Positions 36,649 through 48,311 of a stretch of 64,000 bases of DNA are shown piece after piece (position 1 is the first letter of the stretch; each line of letters starts with the position of its first letter). The DNA is from Kingdonia uniflora. Its lineage: Eukaryota; Streptophyta; Magnoliopsida; Ranunculales; Circaeasteraceae. Under the pieces are notes generated by a model, which did no database searches, was not told the DNA's origin, and saw only the letters and a list, made by a program, of their open reading frames with translations. The DNA lies in contig JACGCM010001129.1 of the NCBI GenBank assembly GCA_014058105.1, positions 3,235,001-3,299,000 of the forward strand, read 5' to 3'. A program made the translations under genes and the position numbers.

Positions 36649-39600
36649 ATGGCTTCAATTTCCGGTTGTGCAAAGGCTGATGAAGCAGACCTCGTAGAGA
36701 ATTTAACTCTCGTTATTGGAGTAGGGGATGAGGAGGATACTGTAGCCGAATTGATAGAATGGCCTCATCTGAAGGGTGCTCGTGTTGAGTACCCAACAGG
36801 TTCTAGTCAGTTTAGGGAGTTCTGTAAGGCCAAAAGTAGCATAGATGGGATTTGGGGGCACGCCTTCGGATATAGGGGTAATTTTTTTAGGACTTGCAGT
36901 GTCGGTCAAGGAGGGGATTACCTGTATTTGCTGCCTAATTTGGCCAAAGAAAAGAAGTGCAGGCGTTTGGGGGATGAAGTATCCTTGGAGTACGTCCAAG
37001 GCGTTGTGAAGGATAGTCAAACTGATGGGTTTTATTGCTATTTAGCCCAGTTCGACTATGGGTTAACGCTTCCTTTGAGCAATTTGGCTAAGAGTACTAT
37101 GAATAAGATTGGGGCTTGCCTGGCACAATTGAATTGGAATTTTTGGGAAGTTATCAATGTATGTGAAACCCTGAATGGGAGATGGGCTGCATCTGGTAGT
37201 GAGAGTAGGATCACTGCCAAGGATTTTCTGGAGTATTATGCTGCTAAATACGTCACAGCAACTGATGGTGCGTATCATTCTTCTAGTTCTTCAAGACCAT
37301 GCTTTTTCGACCTGTCTTCAGCAGGGCGAGTGTGAAACGACAACCTTTTATGGGTGTCTGGTGAATGTCTTCAGCGGTCTGATGAGGAACCCCTGGAACT
37401 TAATAATAGAACTATAACAAAGGGTAAGTATACCATTGAAAATTGAACTATCATTTGTATGCTGAATTATATTTCTATAGTTGATTTGTATCTTATGTTG
37501 CTGATTTTTATGCAGGAATTAATTGCAAAGTTTCAAGGAAGGAATTTTTTATAGACGTCGTTGCCAGGGAAGACAACGAGCTCGAAGTTGTTCTCAAAGA
37601 GTTAGAGATAAGTAGGTTCAAAAGGGAAGCTAGTAAGGATGACAAGGTCAGGAGATTGCAAGCGAAGAGGAGACTGGCTGGGAAAATACCAGGCTCAATG
37701 GAAGAGAAATTGTCAACTCCTGAACTTAATATACCCTTGAAGCTCGCGCGGCTCAATAAAATTCCGGATGGGCCAGTGGACATACCCACTGTCTCTAGCA
37801 CTATTGTACGGAACCTGGCAAAGTGGAAGGCTATAAAAAGGGGGGCTACTCTTCGTTCTGTTACGTCGGTCAGTGTAGACCATAGTAGTAAGAGGAAGAA
37901 GGTAACTTCTTCCACAAAGTCGCAGGAGGTGCTAGAGGAAAGCGATAAGATCGCTGAGGGGGCGAACTTGAGGCCGCGCTTTGAGGTTGAAGCCGGTCTC
38001 TTGGAGGAACAATGTCGAGCTAAAGCTCGAGAGAAGATGGTTGCTGTTATGGATGATGAGTTTAAAAGATTAGTAAAAAGTTGATTTTGTCGAGTTATTT
38101 TGTTGCTCGAGCTGACTTATTTCTTTTTGCAGTTTGCTCGTGCTTTGAGGGACGTTCAGCTTGGTTTCCAGGATAGGTCGATGGTGCTGGAAAAGAGGAT
38201 CTCCCAGCTCGAGGGGGAGAAAAACCAGTTGGAAGAGAACCTGACTCGGGAGAGGGGAGCTTTCCAGTTGGAGCGGGAGAAAGAAAGGGAAGTTGCTGCT
38301 CTAAAGCTGAAGGAAGTTAGGGCCGAAAGTGAAGCTGAAGCAGAGCGATTGGTTACCGCGCCTGCTATCTCTCAGAACAACCATGCAGGGAAGCTCTACC
38401 AACTGCGGTTTACAAAGGCAGAGATTACGGCATTCAGCGAAAGGAATTATGAGGAGATGGAAATTATGGATGAAGAGGAGGTTGAGGAAAAGGAGGATGG
38501 CCTGAATGTTGCTAAAAAGACAGCTGCCGATAATCATGAAACTATTAATCAGGTAGGATGATCGTGTAATAAAACATTAGTTGTGAAACATGAACTCGAG
38601 CTGTGTAATATTTTATTGTTGTTTGATGCCAACAACATTTTGCTTATGAAATTCCGTATTTTAGGAGATAGAAAGTTCGCGCCTCAGAGTTGTGGACTTA
38701 GAGGGATTGCTTGAAATGGAGAAAACATCCTTTGCTAAATTGCAGGTTAGATAATTTAATAGAAGAAAGGATATGTACCTTGCATGTTTATTCCAGTTCA
38801 GGATGTTTGTGTATGCACCCTCTGTCTTGTGACCAAAACTTGTTATTTTCAGTAGGCCAAGGAGGAATTGGTTGTCTTGAGCTTGTAGATGTCTGTATTG
38901 CGAGTTTATTAGTATGCTTCTGTCGATCTATTTCTCCATTAGGTACTGATGTTGTGAGTCCCTGCTAACTTTTATGCAGAAAGAGCTAGATATTGCTAGA
39001 GAGAGAGAAGAACAGACTCTTTTGTATAATGCTGAGTATGCAGAAGAATATGAGGTTTTGCTTTCCCAGTATAAAGATCGATTGGATGATAATGTGAAGC
39101 TTTCTTTAAAGCTCGAAGAAGCTAAGAGACAAGTCAAGGAAAAGACTACAATAATTTTGAGCAGGGATTTGGCTTTGAACCAACTTACCAGCGAACTTGT
39201 TGAGTTGAAGGAAAAGGTTACGTTAGGTTCACGGCACGAGGCTGAGTTAGCCAAATACTGTATTAGAGCGTTAAATGAAGAGATATTTGATATGAAATGT
39301 AACATTCGTGCTCTGAACGAGCAGTTGTTGAAGAGAGAGATCGAGCTGGATACTGCGCGAACTAACTTGGTTGTGTCTGAGGCTGATTTTGAAAAATTGA
39401 GCAATAGTATTGTGGAAAAACATCGAGAATTGCGAAACTCTATACAAATACGTGATAGTTTGATTGCCAGGTTAGATCGTTTGAAGGCGGATTTACGTCG
39501 TTTAAAAGGGAGAGAGACTCAGGGCAGGGCTGATTTAGCAGAGATTCAAGCCAAGAACCAAAGTTTGGTGGATGATTTGGCCCACGCTCGCGGAAATGCG

Positions 39601-40338
39601 AGGAGGGTTGTGCAACGTGAGAAGGAGATAAATAAAAGAATTAATCAACTCTGTGCGCGAATTTCCGAATCGGAACGAGAATTACGTGTACGTGAAATTA
39701 AAATTGGATAAAAGGGATGGTAAAATTACTTCTGGTGAGGGGAGTCGAGAGAAGAAGAAATTTCTTCGTCGAAAAGAAGAGTTAGTGGAGAATATGCGTA
39801 TTGATCTCACAAACTCTTAGCAGAAGTTGATAGATCTTACAAGGAAGATGAGTGAACGTATTAATCAATTAACAGCTGAACTGGCTGAATCAAAAACTCG
39901 TTGTTTGAAGGATAACAAGCGCGCTGCTGTTATTCACCAAGCCTTTAAGGAACTAGTAGTTCACGAACAAAAAAAATGTGATGGTGAAGCTTTGCATCAA
40001 CGGCAATTAAGCGCATTGGCTGCATTTTTGTCGAGGAAATAAAATTCATGCAGGTTGAGAGTGATTTGATGCAAGATTTCTTCTCTGGATGGACTTGTGT
40101 ATGTAAACTCGATATCTCGAGCATAGATCCAATTGGTGTTATGGATCGTGGTATTGGGACCACGACGGCGGAACAGATAGCTCGAGGGAGAGAAATGGTT
40201 GCTGAACGAGCTCCAGAATATATGGCATCCAGGACTGAAATGGGGGGAAGCTCGAGTATAGTCTCACCTACTCCTATTGTGGGAGGAAGGTCGACTGCTC
40301 TCCCATCGAGAAAATCCAGCAGAGTTAAAAAGAAATAG
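36649..40338 (+). pseudogene. Main antisense extra ORF (aORF) of the inner Tat element, multi-exon
   Basis: Plus-strand exons opposite to pol. Exon A (ATG 36649 to about 37425) holds the conserved core: HAFGYRGNFFRTCSVGQGGD, FYCYLAQFDYGLTLPLSNLA and SSAGRV-NDNLLWV, where TGA replaces the expected Trp codon. A GTAAGT donor follows near 37425, and the next exon opens after TTTTTATGCAG near 37516 (Lys-rich, to 38084). After TTTTTGCAG at 38133 come long heptad coiled coils (38133-38561, 38974-39711, 39827-40042), then a basic tail to 40338 (SSRVKKK). The core resembles the so-called putative gypsy-type transposase domain found in aORFs of Tat-group elements. Its role is unknown; the coiled coils suggest self-association. 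Confidence 0.7.
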
Positions 40339-40522
40339 AACTCTGATAATGAGTACCTTTTGTATGTAGCAGATGTTGATGCTTCAGTGCTCGATGTATG
40401 ACCTTGAGATTAGTGTTGTAATTTGAAATGCTGATATGAGAAAATAATATTTCCATACCTGCAGCAGATGTTATTCTCTGGTTTGACCCATTGAATTAGA
40501 AGAAGTCTGTGGGTGTAAAAGT

Positions 40523-41335
40523 AAGTATTATTTGTGCTTCTACCCTTGGACTTCAAGGAGGCTTAGCGGTAGCGAGCTAGTATTATCTTTGCTCATACTT
40601 TTGGCGGTCACTGCAGGCTAAGAGGTTCTTTATGGCCTCCGCCTCAGATCTGTGTTTCCTCAAGGGTTCGGCTAGTATTATTTATGCCTTGATGCCATAT
40701 TGGAGAGCTGGGCTTATCGGCAGTGAGCAACGTCTCATTCGTGCTTTAGGCCTAATCCCGTAGGCTGAGGCTCTTTAAGGCCCTAGCCCCAGAGGTTTTT
40801 GTATCCTCAGGGGATCAGCTAGTATTATTTATGCCTTGATACCATATTGGATATTGGAGCTTAGCGGCAGCGAGCAAGTTTTTTTCTCACTCGTGTTTTA
40901 GGCTTGATCCCGCAGGCTGAGGCTCTTTATGGCCCCAGCCTCAGAGCTTTTTGTATCCTCAGGGGTTTGGCTAGTATTATTTATGCCTTGATACCATATT
41001 GGATATTGGATCTTAGCGGCAGCGAGCAAGTTTTTTTCTCACTCGTACTTTAGGCTTGATCCCGCAGGCTAAGGCTCTTTATGGCCCCAACCTTGGAGGT
41101 TTTTGTATCCTCAGGGGTTCGGCTAGTATTATCTATGCCTTGATACCATATTAGATATTGGAGCTTAACGGCAGCGGGTAAGTTTTTTCCTCACTCGTGC
41201 TTTAGGCTTGTTATCTTCAGGCTAAGAGGTTCGTTATGGCCTCCGCCTTTGGATGTCTGAGTATCCTCAGGAGTTAGTCTAGTATTATCTATGCCATTAC
41301 CAATGTTGGATATGGTTTACCTTTAGGGATCGAGC
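40523..41335. repeat. Tandem repeats of ~150 bp between integrase and aORF
   Basis: About five imperfect copies, each starting (C)TAGTATTATTTATGCCTTG and including GGCAGCGAGCAAG, TTTAGGCTTGATCCCGCAGG and TTTTGTATCCTCAGG. Unit starts are near 40523, 40673, 40820, 40972, 41124 and 41280, so the period is 147-156 bp. The middle copies are most alike, and the outer ones are more diverged. Arrays at this position are known in some Tat/Ogre-type elements and can seed satellites. I see no equivalent in the outer element. Confidence 0.88.
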
Positions 41336-41498
41336 TAGGATAAACTGCATTTTTACCCTTAGATGGAGATAAAGTAGAACTGTATAGCAGGGATTCTTGT
41401 GATAAAAAAGAGATTTCATTGATTGAAAAGAATTTCTACATACATTGGAGGTAAAATCTCGAGGTGGATTGAACGGTGCTGAATGACGGAGGAGCTGT

Positions 41499-44400
41499 TT
41501 AGCGTCGATATAACTTCAATCTTCTTGTATTCCATGGATTTGGAATTTTGTCACCGGCTTCCGTCATGAGATAGTATGAACCCAGCCCAGTTCGACCTAT
41601 GACCATGAAAGCACATTCCCAATTTTCTGTTAGTTTCCCAGCATGTGGATTTTTTTTGTTATCTGGGATTTCTCAAAGGACCCATTCGTTGATAGCGAAC
41701 TCCCGAGTGTGAACTCGCTTGTTGTATGAATTTGATGATATCGACCAAGATTTGCGATAGCTCTATCTCGTGTCTCATCAATCCAATTGAGGTTGCAAGC
41801 CAATTCAAACTAATTTTTTTTGTATGTGAGCTCGTGGTCTCTCATAGGATGGTGATACTTCGTTGGGATAACTGCTTCAGTTCCAAAGGCAAGCAGAAGA
41901 TGAGAGCACTGTGTTGACTTTCTGGGTGTAGTTCGATAAGCCCATAAGACGTAAGGTAATTCACGTATCAAAATGCCCTTCTTTTGTAACATAAGGCGCT
42001 TTATGAGATCATCTACGATGATCTTGTTTGTGATCTCTGCCTGTCCGTTTCCCTGGGGGTAGTATGGGTTTGATGGAGAATGGATTATGTTGTGTTTGTT
42101 GAAATATACGATGACCATTTCTCCAACGAACTGAGGACCGTTATAGATACGGATCAAATGCGGACAACCTAATCTTGTGATGATATGCTGCCAAATGAAA
42201 GAAATGACCTCTTCTTCTCGAGTTCTGCATAGAGGAACTGCTTCGACCCATTTAGTGAAGTAATCTGTGACAACAAGGAGAAATTTCCTATTACCCGGTG
42301 TATTGGGGAATTCACCAACTAGATCGAGTGCCCATCGCTTGAACGGCCAGTACACCTTATTGGCATGGAGTTTGAGGGCAGGGGCCCAAATTTGATTTTC
42401 ATGACGCTGACATGTATCGCATTTCCTTGAGTATTCTTTAGCTTGCTTCCGCATCCCTGGCCAGAATACTCCTTGGGTAATAGCTCTGTTAGCAAGAGCT
42501 CGTCCTGCGGTATGGAATCCACAGATTCCTTCATGTAGATCTCGAAGCATGTTGTCGGAAAGTTCCTTAGAGAGGCACTTGAGGTATGGACCAGTGACCG
42601 AGCGTTTGAAGAGATCGCCATTTGGTTGGACTGTGTAGCATTTTAAATTCTCGATGATGTGTCTGCGCTGCTGTGGATCATCTGGTAATGGCCCGTTGCA
42701 TGAGTTATCCTGACCGAGATAAGTAACGAAAGGTATTCTCCAATCATTTTCCGCTATCTCATCGCCCCCAGTGTTAATCGCATATATCGTAGTACGATTA
42801 ATACTAGGGCTAGAAATAACCTTAATTTGAAGGTATCGTGATTCTGTACCCAATACTCTGGCTAAGTAAGCCAAGGAGTCAGTGTGGCTATTCTCTCCTC
42901 GAGGGAGGTATTCGAGCGCAGCTTTGTGAAATTTGTTTAGTTTATCTACAACCAGAGCTGCATAATCGACCATGATGTCATTCTTCTTATAATATTCTAA
43001 GTAGTGATGAACGACTAGAAGAGAGTCTGTGTAGGCTGAGATTTCAGTGATTCTGAGTTCCAGAGCCATGTCTAGACCGTGAATGAGTGCCTCATACTCT
43101 GTAACATTGTTCGAGGCTTAAAGTCGAGATGGATGGATTTCTCAATTCTGTCGCTGGAAGGTGTAATGAGAATGATCCCAATTCCCGGCCCTGCGGGTCC
43201 TGCTGAACCATCGGTGAGGAGCCTCCACCCTTTTTGAGATATCCATGATGCTCGATCATCAAAAGATTTGGAAGGTGGAATCTCATCTACTGCATCTTCG
43301 GCGAGATCTGGATCATGTTCTTCCCAGTCTGGATCTGAAACTGAAAGTCTGGTAGAAAATTAGTGACTGCTTCACCCTTTTCGGAAATTCGCTGCTCGAA
43401 TTTGATTTCGTGCTCCCCCAAACTGATGGACCATTGCTCCACTCTTCTGGATTTCTCTTTTTTAGACAATACTTTCCGAAGTGTGTAGTTCGTCATGACT
43501 TTGACAGGATGTGCATGAAAATAGTGTTTGAGTTTTTGTGCGCTGTAAACGAGAGTTAAAAGTAATCTTTCAATTTTAGAGTACCTCGTTTCTGCTGGAG
43601 TAAGTGTCTTGCTGATGAAAAAGATCGATTTCCTAATTTTTCCTTCGAGCCGAATGAGAACTGATCTAAGAGATGTATATGTAACTGCGAGGTAGATATT
43701 CAGTTCCTCATTGCCTATCGGAGTGCTCATGATTGGAGCCCTCCCTAGGTAAGTTTTGAGTTCCTGAAAAGCTACTTTGCATTCTGGTGTCCAGTCGATA
43801 TCTTCAATTTTTTTCCTGTGAGCTTTTGTACATCCTTCTTTGTTGATAGTGAAGGCATGTCCAAAAGAACTCGAACTTGATCTGGATCTGCTTCTATCCC
43901 TTTCTTGCTGATAAGATGACCCAAGAACTTGCCTGAGTGAACGTCGAACTAGAATTTTTTAGGATTAAGCTTCATTCTTTAAGATCGTAATATACTGAAT
44001 ACTGTAGAGAGGTGAGAGATGTGATCTTCTTTCTTTAGGCTTTTGTAAAGCATGTCATCAATATAGACTTCAACTATTTTTCCCAAGTGTTCTTTGAACA
44101 TACTCGTGACCAGCCTTTGGTAAGTGGCTTCAGCGTTCTTAAGGCCGAATGGCATAACCTTGTAACAGTAGAGACCTCTTTTTGTTATAAACGTAGTCTA
44201 TTCTTGATCTACTTCTAAGAGCAGAATCTGATTGTACCTCGAAGCGGCGTCCATCATGGACAAGAGTTTGTGACCTGCTGTAAAGTCGAGGATCTGATCA
44301 AGGATCGCAAGAGGGAAGCTGTCCTTTGGTATGTGTTTGCTGAGATCTATAAAATCTACGCAGACCTAGACCTTCCCATTCTTCTTTGGAACAGCAACAA

Positions 44401-45240
44401 TATTAGAAATCCAGTCTGGGTACTTGGCTTCTCGGATGAAACCAACCTTGATAAGTTTACTGATCTCCTTGTTCACCTTGTCTCTGAGTCTTGGATATAA
44501 CCTGTGTTGCTTCTGTTTAACTGCTACAGCGCCTTCGCAGATGTATAAGATGTGGAAAGACTTTGAGGGGTCTACGCCTGGCATTTCTTGGAAGTTCCAT
44601 GCGAAAACATCTTTGTTGAATTGGAGGAAAGAAATAAGAGCTTCTTTCTCTGTTTGAATTAATTTTGTGCCAATATAAGTACCTCGGTTAACTCCATCGA
44701 CCTCGACGTATTCCACGGGCTCGGCTGGAGAGGACTGACCATCCAGGTGATAAGCCTTCTGTGATTGTTATGCAGCAATCTATTTTGAATGGTCAAGAAC
44801 TGGTGAGACTGCATTCTCGCAAGCTCGAGAGAGTTTCTGACTTCCTTTGATTTCATAAATACCATTGTTATGCTTGAACCGGAGTGTTTGGTGGAAAGTG
44901 GACGGGATAGCCTCCATATTATACAGCCAACAGTGTCCTAGAATCCCCAAATACCTTGATTTGGCATTGATAACGTAGAAAATAACGTCGATAATGGTAG
45001 GCCCTACAGTGATCAGGAGAGTAATCTTCCCAACTCGTTCTTCTTTGGACCCATTAAATCCACTGATGTTTGTCTTACTTTGAACGACCTGATCTAAGAG
45101 TCCCATCTGGTCAATTGTGCTCTGAAAAAGGATCTCAACCTCACTTCCTGTGCCGACCATCATGGTGTCCATTACAAAGTTCCTCATTCTGAGCATAATT
45201 ACTAGTGCGTCATGATGCAGATACTTCACATGTCCTGTAT
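41499..45240 (-). pseudogene. pol of the inner Tat element (protease, RT, RNase H, integrase)
   Basis: Minus-strand order. Protease (45229-44780): the catalytic D-T-G reads GTG in MVGTGSEVEILF. RT (44716 to about 43800) has PDWISNIVAVPKKNGKV, MPFGLKNAEATYQRLV and YIDDM, with stops. RNase H (43730-43287) has FISKTLTPAETRYSKIERLL; a second module (43069 to about 42900) has YLPRGENSHTDSLAYLA. The integrase zinc region has HEGICGFH and CDTCQ. The core has WALDLVGEFP (first Asp kept), IYNGPQF (second Asp replaced by Tyr) and GNGQAEITNK (Glu kept). The C-terminal IPNPWNTRRLK precedes the stop at 41499-41501. The longest open piece, 41810-43069, covers RNase H and integrase. Protease and integrase should be inactive. 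Confidence 0.9.
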
Positions 45241-45265
45241 CACAGTCCTCGAAGGAGATTCCCTT

Positions 45266-46987
45266 TCAACGACTGCTTGACTCTGGGAGGAGTTTGGCTT
45301 CCTTGTCTTGGACGGCAAGGTCACAACACTCGCCAAACTTCCTCCGCTTGACTCTATTAGAATTTGAAACCTGATTGATCTCGATCATATTACTGCAGTA
45401 AAGATGATATAGATGCTTCTCCTCTGTTTGTTCTGTTGCTTGAGCCACGTCATCTTCTTCCAGATAGTCCCCATCTTTATAGCTGGGAAGATCGATGATG
45501 TATTTGAGCTTCCTCCCTTCCTTAAAAATGATTTCCATGAGCTCTTTCAAACCATAGCAATTGTTGGTACTGTGGTACTTAATCTTGTGATATTCACAAT
45601 AAGGTCGACATGCTATTGGATCAAGATGTCAAGCTGGATGGAAACATTAATCTTTCTGGAAAATATGATAGATCACGGAAAGCTTGGCATTCAACTTTGG
45701 TATGACTGTTCTGGATGCTTTCTGCGACCTCTGATTACTATCTCTTTCTGGTTCTGTCTTTGCTCGTTTAGGATTGCCTGGATCGCTCGAGCTGCGGCTG
45801 TTATTGAAATCTGTAGAAGGAACCTTGGTGTTGTGGACTACCTTTACAGGTTTATTCGGTTCGGGCATCATCCGCTCCAGATCGATGTAATTGTTGACTT
45901 TATCGATCATTTCTTCGAGAGTCTTGGGCTTCATCAGGAAGAAATACTCTTTAGCTTTGCAATTGAATTACATAGCATTTATGAATGCGGACACTGCTGT
46001 CTTCTGATCTAGATTGTCGACCTTCCGAGCCAGTTTGAGAAACTTCTTGGAGAACTCCTCGAGCTTCTCCCCATGTGCTTGTTTGAGACTTATAAGGGAA
46101 TATAAGTTCTCTTATTTGTCTTTGTTGTGGGCATAAGCCTTGATGAAGATTATCTGTAACTGCTCGAAGGCATGAATCGAACCTTCCGGTAAAGAGTGGA
46201 GCCAATGGAGAGGTTCGTCCTGAAGACCGGTAGCAAAGAGCCGGCAAAGGATGTGATTCAGATTATAATACAAACCCAATGAGTCACGGAATTATTGAAC
46301 GTGCTGGCCAGGATCGGTTCCTTTATATTTGATGATCTTGGGTGTATGAAAACCTATTGGGATATTCATATCAAATAATTCTTTAGCAATTGGACTACCT
46401 TGTAATTTTTGCGAGTTATCCTTCGCGTCTAAAGCCGTTGCTTCGATTATCTCCCTGATACGCCGGTCTATGAGTTCCTGAGAAATATAATGCTGAGAGA
46501 TAGGAGCTGCTGGAATTGGTAGAACTACCGGAGCTGCTGGAACTATCGGAATTGTTTGACGTATGAATCTGGGAACGTGGTCACCTGTTTCCTCACTCAC
46601 ACGTTCAGGAAGCGAGGTTCGGTAAGGAGGTCGCAAGACTTCCTCAGGCTGTTTGGATGGCCTGCGATCTTTGTTGATATCTGTCTGCGTCTCCTGTCCC
46701 AAATGAATTGAGACTATCGGTACTGGTGGTGGTTGGTTGCTCTGTAATGCCTTCAGAGCTGTTTGAAAAGCTAGCATTTGAGCTTCTTGCTTCTTTGTCT
46801 CCAGAACTTGAGCTTGACGCTCTCGTTCTGATTCATTCTCATGGAGTTCTCGATCTTCCAATAGCTGGCGCTTGAGCTAACTCCATTTCTCGGCTTCGGC
46901 AATTAAGCTCGCCCGAAGCTTGGCAACCCGATCAGGTTCCCTCGAACTTTTAGGCTGAGCTCCCGAAGATTGACGTGTTTGAAACAT
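45266..46987 (-). pseudogene. gag of the inner Tat element
   Basis: Starts at ATG 46987 (MFQTRQSSGAQPKSSREP), 85 bp inside the LTR. An in-frame TAG at about 46880 follows EAEKWS. The longest open part is 46861-46292, with a Glu/Arg-rich coiled coil, a Pro-rich linker and IAKELFDMNIPIGFHTPKII. The retrotransposon gag core continues in frame with further stops (LHWLHSLPEGSIHAFEQL, then EEFSKKFLKLARKVDNLDQK). The tail (45934-45266) is basic and Ser-rich and runs toward protease. At least three stops occur (two look like Gln-to-TAG), so no full protein is made. Confidence 0.85.
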
Positions 46988-47051
46988 AATTGAATACTAT
47001 TTGACTGATGAGTATCAATCGTGGTCCTTAAATACGTGGAAAAATCGTACA

Positions 47052-47071
47052 TTCCCACAGACAGCGCCAAA
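47052..47071 (-). other. Primer-binding site of the inner Tat element
   Basis: TTTGGCGCTGTCTGTGGGAA on the minus strand starts right after the 5' LTR. TTTGGCGCCGTCTGTGGGAA is the characteristic form in Tat-lineage gypsy elements, so this is one mismatch away. Confidence 0.88.
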
Positions 47072-47662
47072 TGTAGGGACCAGATTTTGTAAAGCTCAAA
47101 CTAGCTTGAAATCGATCATTACACCAAGAACTACTATGCCAAGAATTAAATAAAAGATAACACTTGACACAGGGGATTTAGCATGGAAAACCTGTGAATA
47201 GGTAAAAACCACGACCTTGAGTGGTGGATTTTATGAAAGTAGTATTATTGCTTGAAAGAGTGAAAGAATCTGATTACAAGAGTTAATCTAAAATAAAAAA
47301 GCTAGAGATCAGATAATTGTCTGTGTAGAATTCTTTCCATTTTTTCTCCTATTTCCTTAGGAGCTCTGCCCTATTATAGACCCTGTTCTCAGCTTGACAT
47401 CATGCTCGAACACGTTTTCCTTAAAGTGGAAGTCATGGGCAGCTGAGTGTGTAACTGCTAGCTTGTGGGAGACAGGTGTATGTTGATTTGTTATGTTTAT
47501 ATCTGTTGTGGATGATCCATGTTCTGCTTGAGTTCGTGGTCGATGTGTAACTGTTAACGCGTTTGTTTAAGCGTGAGTCTGGTATTGGATAAGGTTGAGT
47601 CTTATAGAGCTCGAAGTATAGATGTGATCGAGTATCTTTAGCTCGAGGAATAAGTCCCTACA
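47072..47662 (-). repeat. 5' LTR of the inner Tat element
   Basis: 591 bp, TGTAGGGACC to GTCCCTACA (a 9-bp inverted terminal pair). Followed on the right by the GTAAC duplication at 47663-47667. Confidence 0.95.
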
Positions 47663-47667
47663 GTAAC

Positions 47668-47740
47668 ATTCTAAAAGAAGATGATCAGCGGTTTATGAGA
47701 CAATGGATTTGAAAACTTTGTTCCCAGAGATAGTGCCAAA
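47668..47740 (-). other. Leader and primer-binding site of the outer Tat element
   Basis: This is the only part of the outer element right of the nested copy besides its LTR. 47721-47740 on the minus strand reads TTTGGCACTATCTCTGGGAA, a decayed Tat primer-binding site. The remaining ~50 bp continue at 33491 across the nested insertion and lead to the gag ATG at 33477. Confidence 0.85.
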
Positions 47741-48306
47741 TATAATAGCCTAATTCTGAGATTCGAACTTAGCCTTTATACTATAAGTGTTTAGAACGCT
47801 CAAGAGCAGTAAACAATAATTAACAAGATAATTTAGCATAAAAAACCTTTGAATAGGTTAAAAACCACGACCTCTCTTGAAGATTTTGAGATAGAGAAGA
47901 TAATCTTATTGAGATTGCTAACTTATTACAATGAGTGCTCTGAGAATGTGGAATTTTGGAGTAAAGATTCTTCTGTGTAGAATTGCCTGTCCGTAACCTG
48001 TAGTTCTCTGGTCCTATTTATAGGTCTTAAAATATAACTGTTTGATGACCATTAAGCTTCTTAATGATGGATGTTACAAAGTATATGTAAGATATTCTTT
48101 GACCAGATAGTATAACGTTCTGACCTTTGTTGCTATACAATGGCTCTATTGATGACAGTACACTTACATAAATCGAACTGCTGATGTGCAGGTCGAAAGT
48201 GATGACTCAAACTGAGGCATATTGAATATGTCTCTGGTAGTGTTTCATGTATGCTGATGAGTTCGAAGATGAAGCTTGAGTCTGAGATACGAAATAAGCT
48301 ATTACA
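47741..48306 (-). repeat. 5' LTR of the outer Tat element
   Basis: 566 bp, TATAATAGCC (TG mutated to TA) to GCTATTACA, followed by the AATCC duplication at 48307-48311. It is paired with 20820-21366. Confidence 0.92.
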
Positions 48307-48311
48307 AATCC

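Larger units (their letters stand above)
33497..47662 (-). mobile_element. Inner (nested) Tat-lineage Ty3/gypsy element, full length
   Basis: A 14,166-bp minus-strand LTR retrotransposon. LTRs are 33497-34087 and 47072-47662, both 591 bp, flanked by perfect duplications GTAAC (33492-33496 and 47663-47667). Order on the minus strand: 5' LTR, primer-binding site (47071-47052), gag, protease, RT, RNase H, integrase ending at 41499, tandem repeats (40.5-41.3 kb), a plus-strand antisense ORF block (35.3-40.3 kb), polypurine tract and 3' LTR. By eye the LTRs differ by about 5-7% over the first 240 bases, less than the outer pair, fitting a later insertion. It lies in the leader of the outer element. 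Several catalytic residues are lost, so it is non-autonomous now. Confidence 0.95.
20820..48306 (-). mobile_element. Outer Tat-lineage Ty3/gypsy element, interrupted by a nested copy
   Basis: A minus-strand LTR retrotransposon with 3' LTR 20820-21366 and 5' LTR 47741-48306, flanked by perfect duplications AATCC (20815-20819 and 48307-48311). Without the nested 14.2-kb element it is about 13.3 kb. Order on the minus strand: 5' LTR, primer-binding site (47740-47721), gag/PR/RT/RNase H/partial integrase (33477-28660), then a plus-strand antisense ORF (21.95-28.66 kb) and 3' LTR. The nested insertion lies about 20 bp ahead of the gag ATG. By eye the LTRs differ at roughly one base in ten, so the element is old. 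It sits in an intron of an XLG fragment. All coding regions are broken. Confidence 0.92.

Noticed and set aside
42319..42621. ORF overlapping integrase in another frame
   Set aside because: Shadow of the integrase frame; no independent support.
45413..46012. 199-codon plus-strand ORF with hydrophobic segments
   Set aside because: Antisense to gag homology; the membrane-like look comes from reading gag codons backwards.
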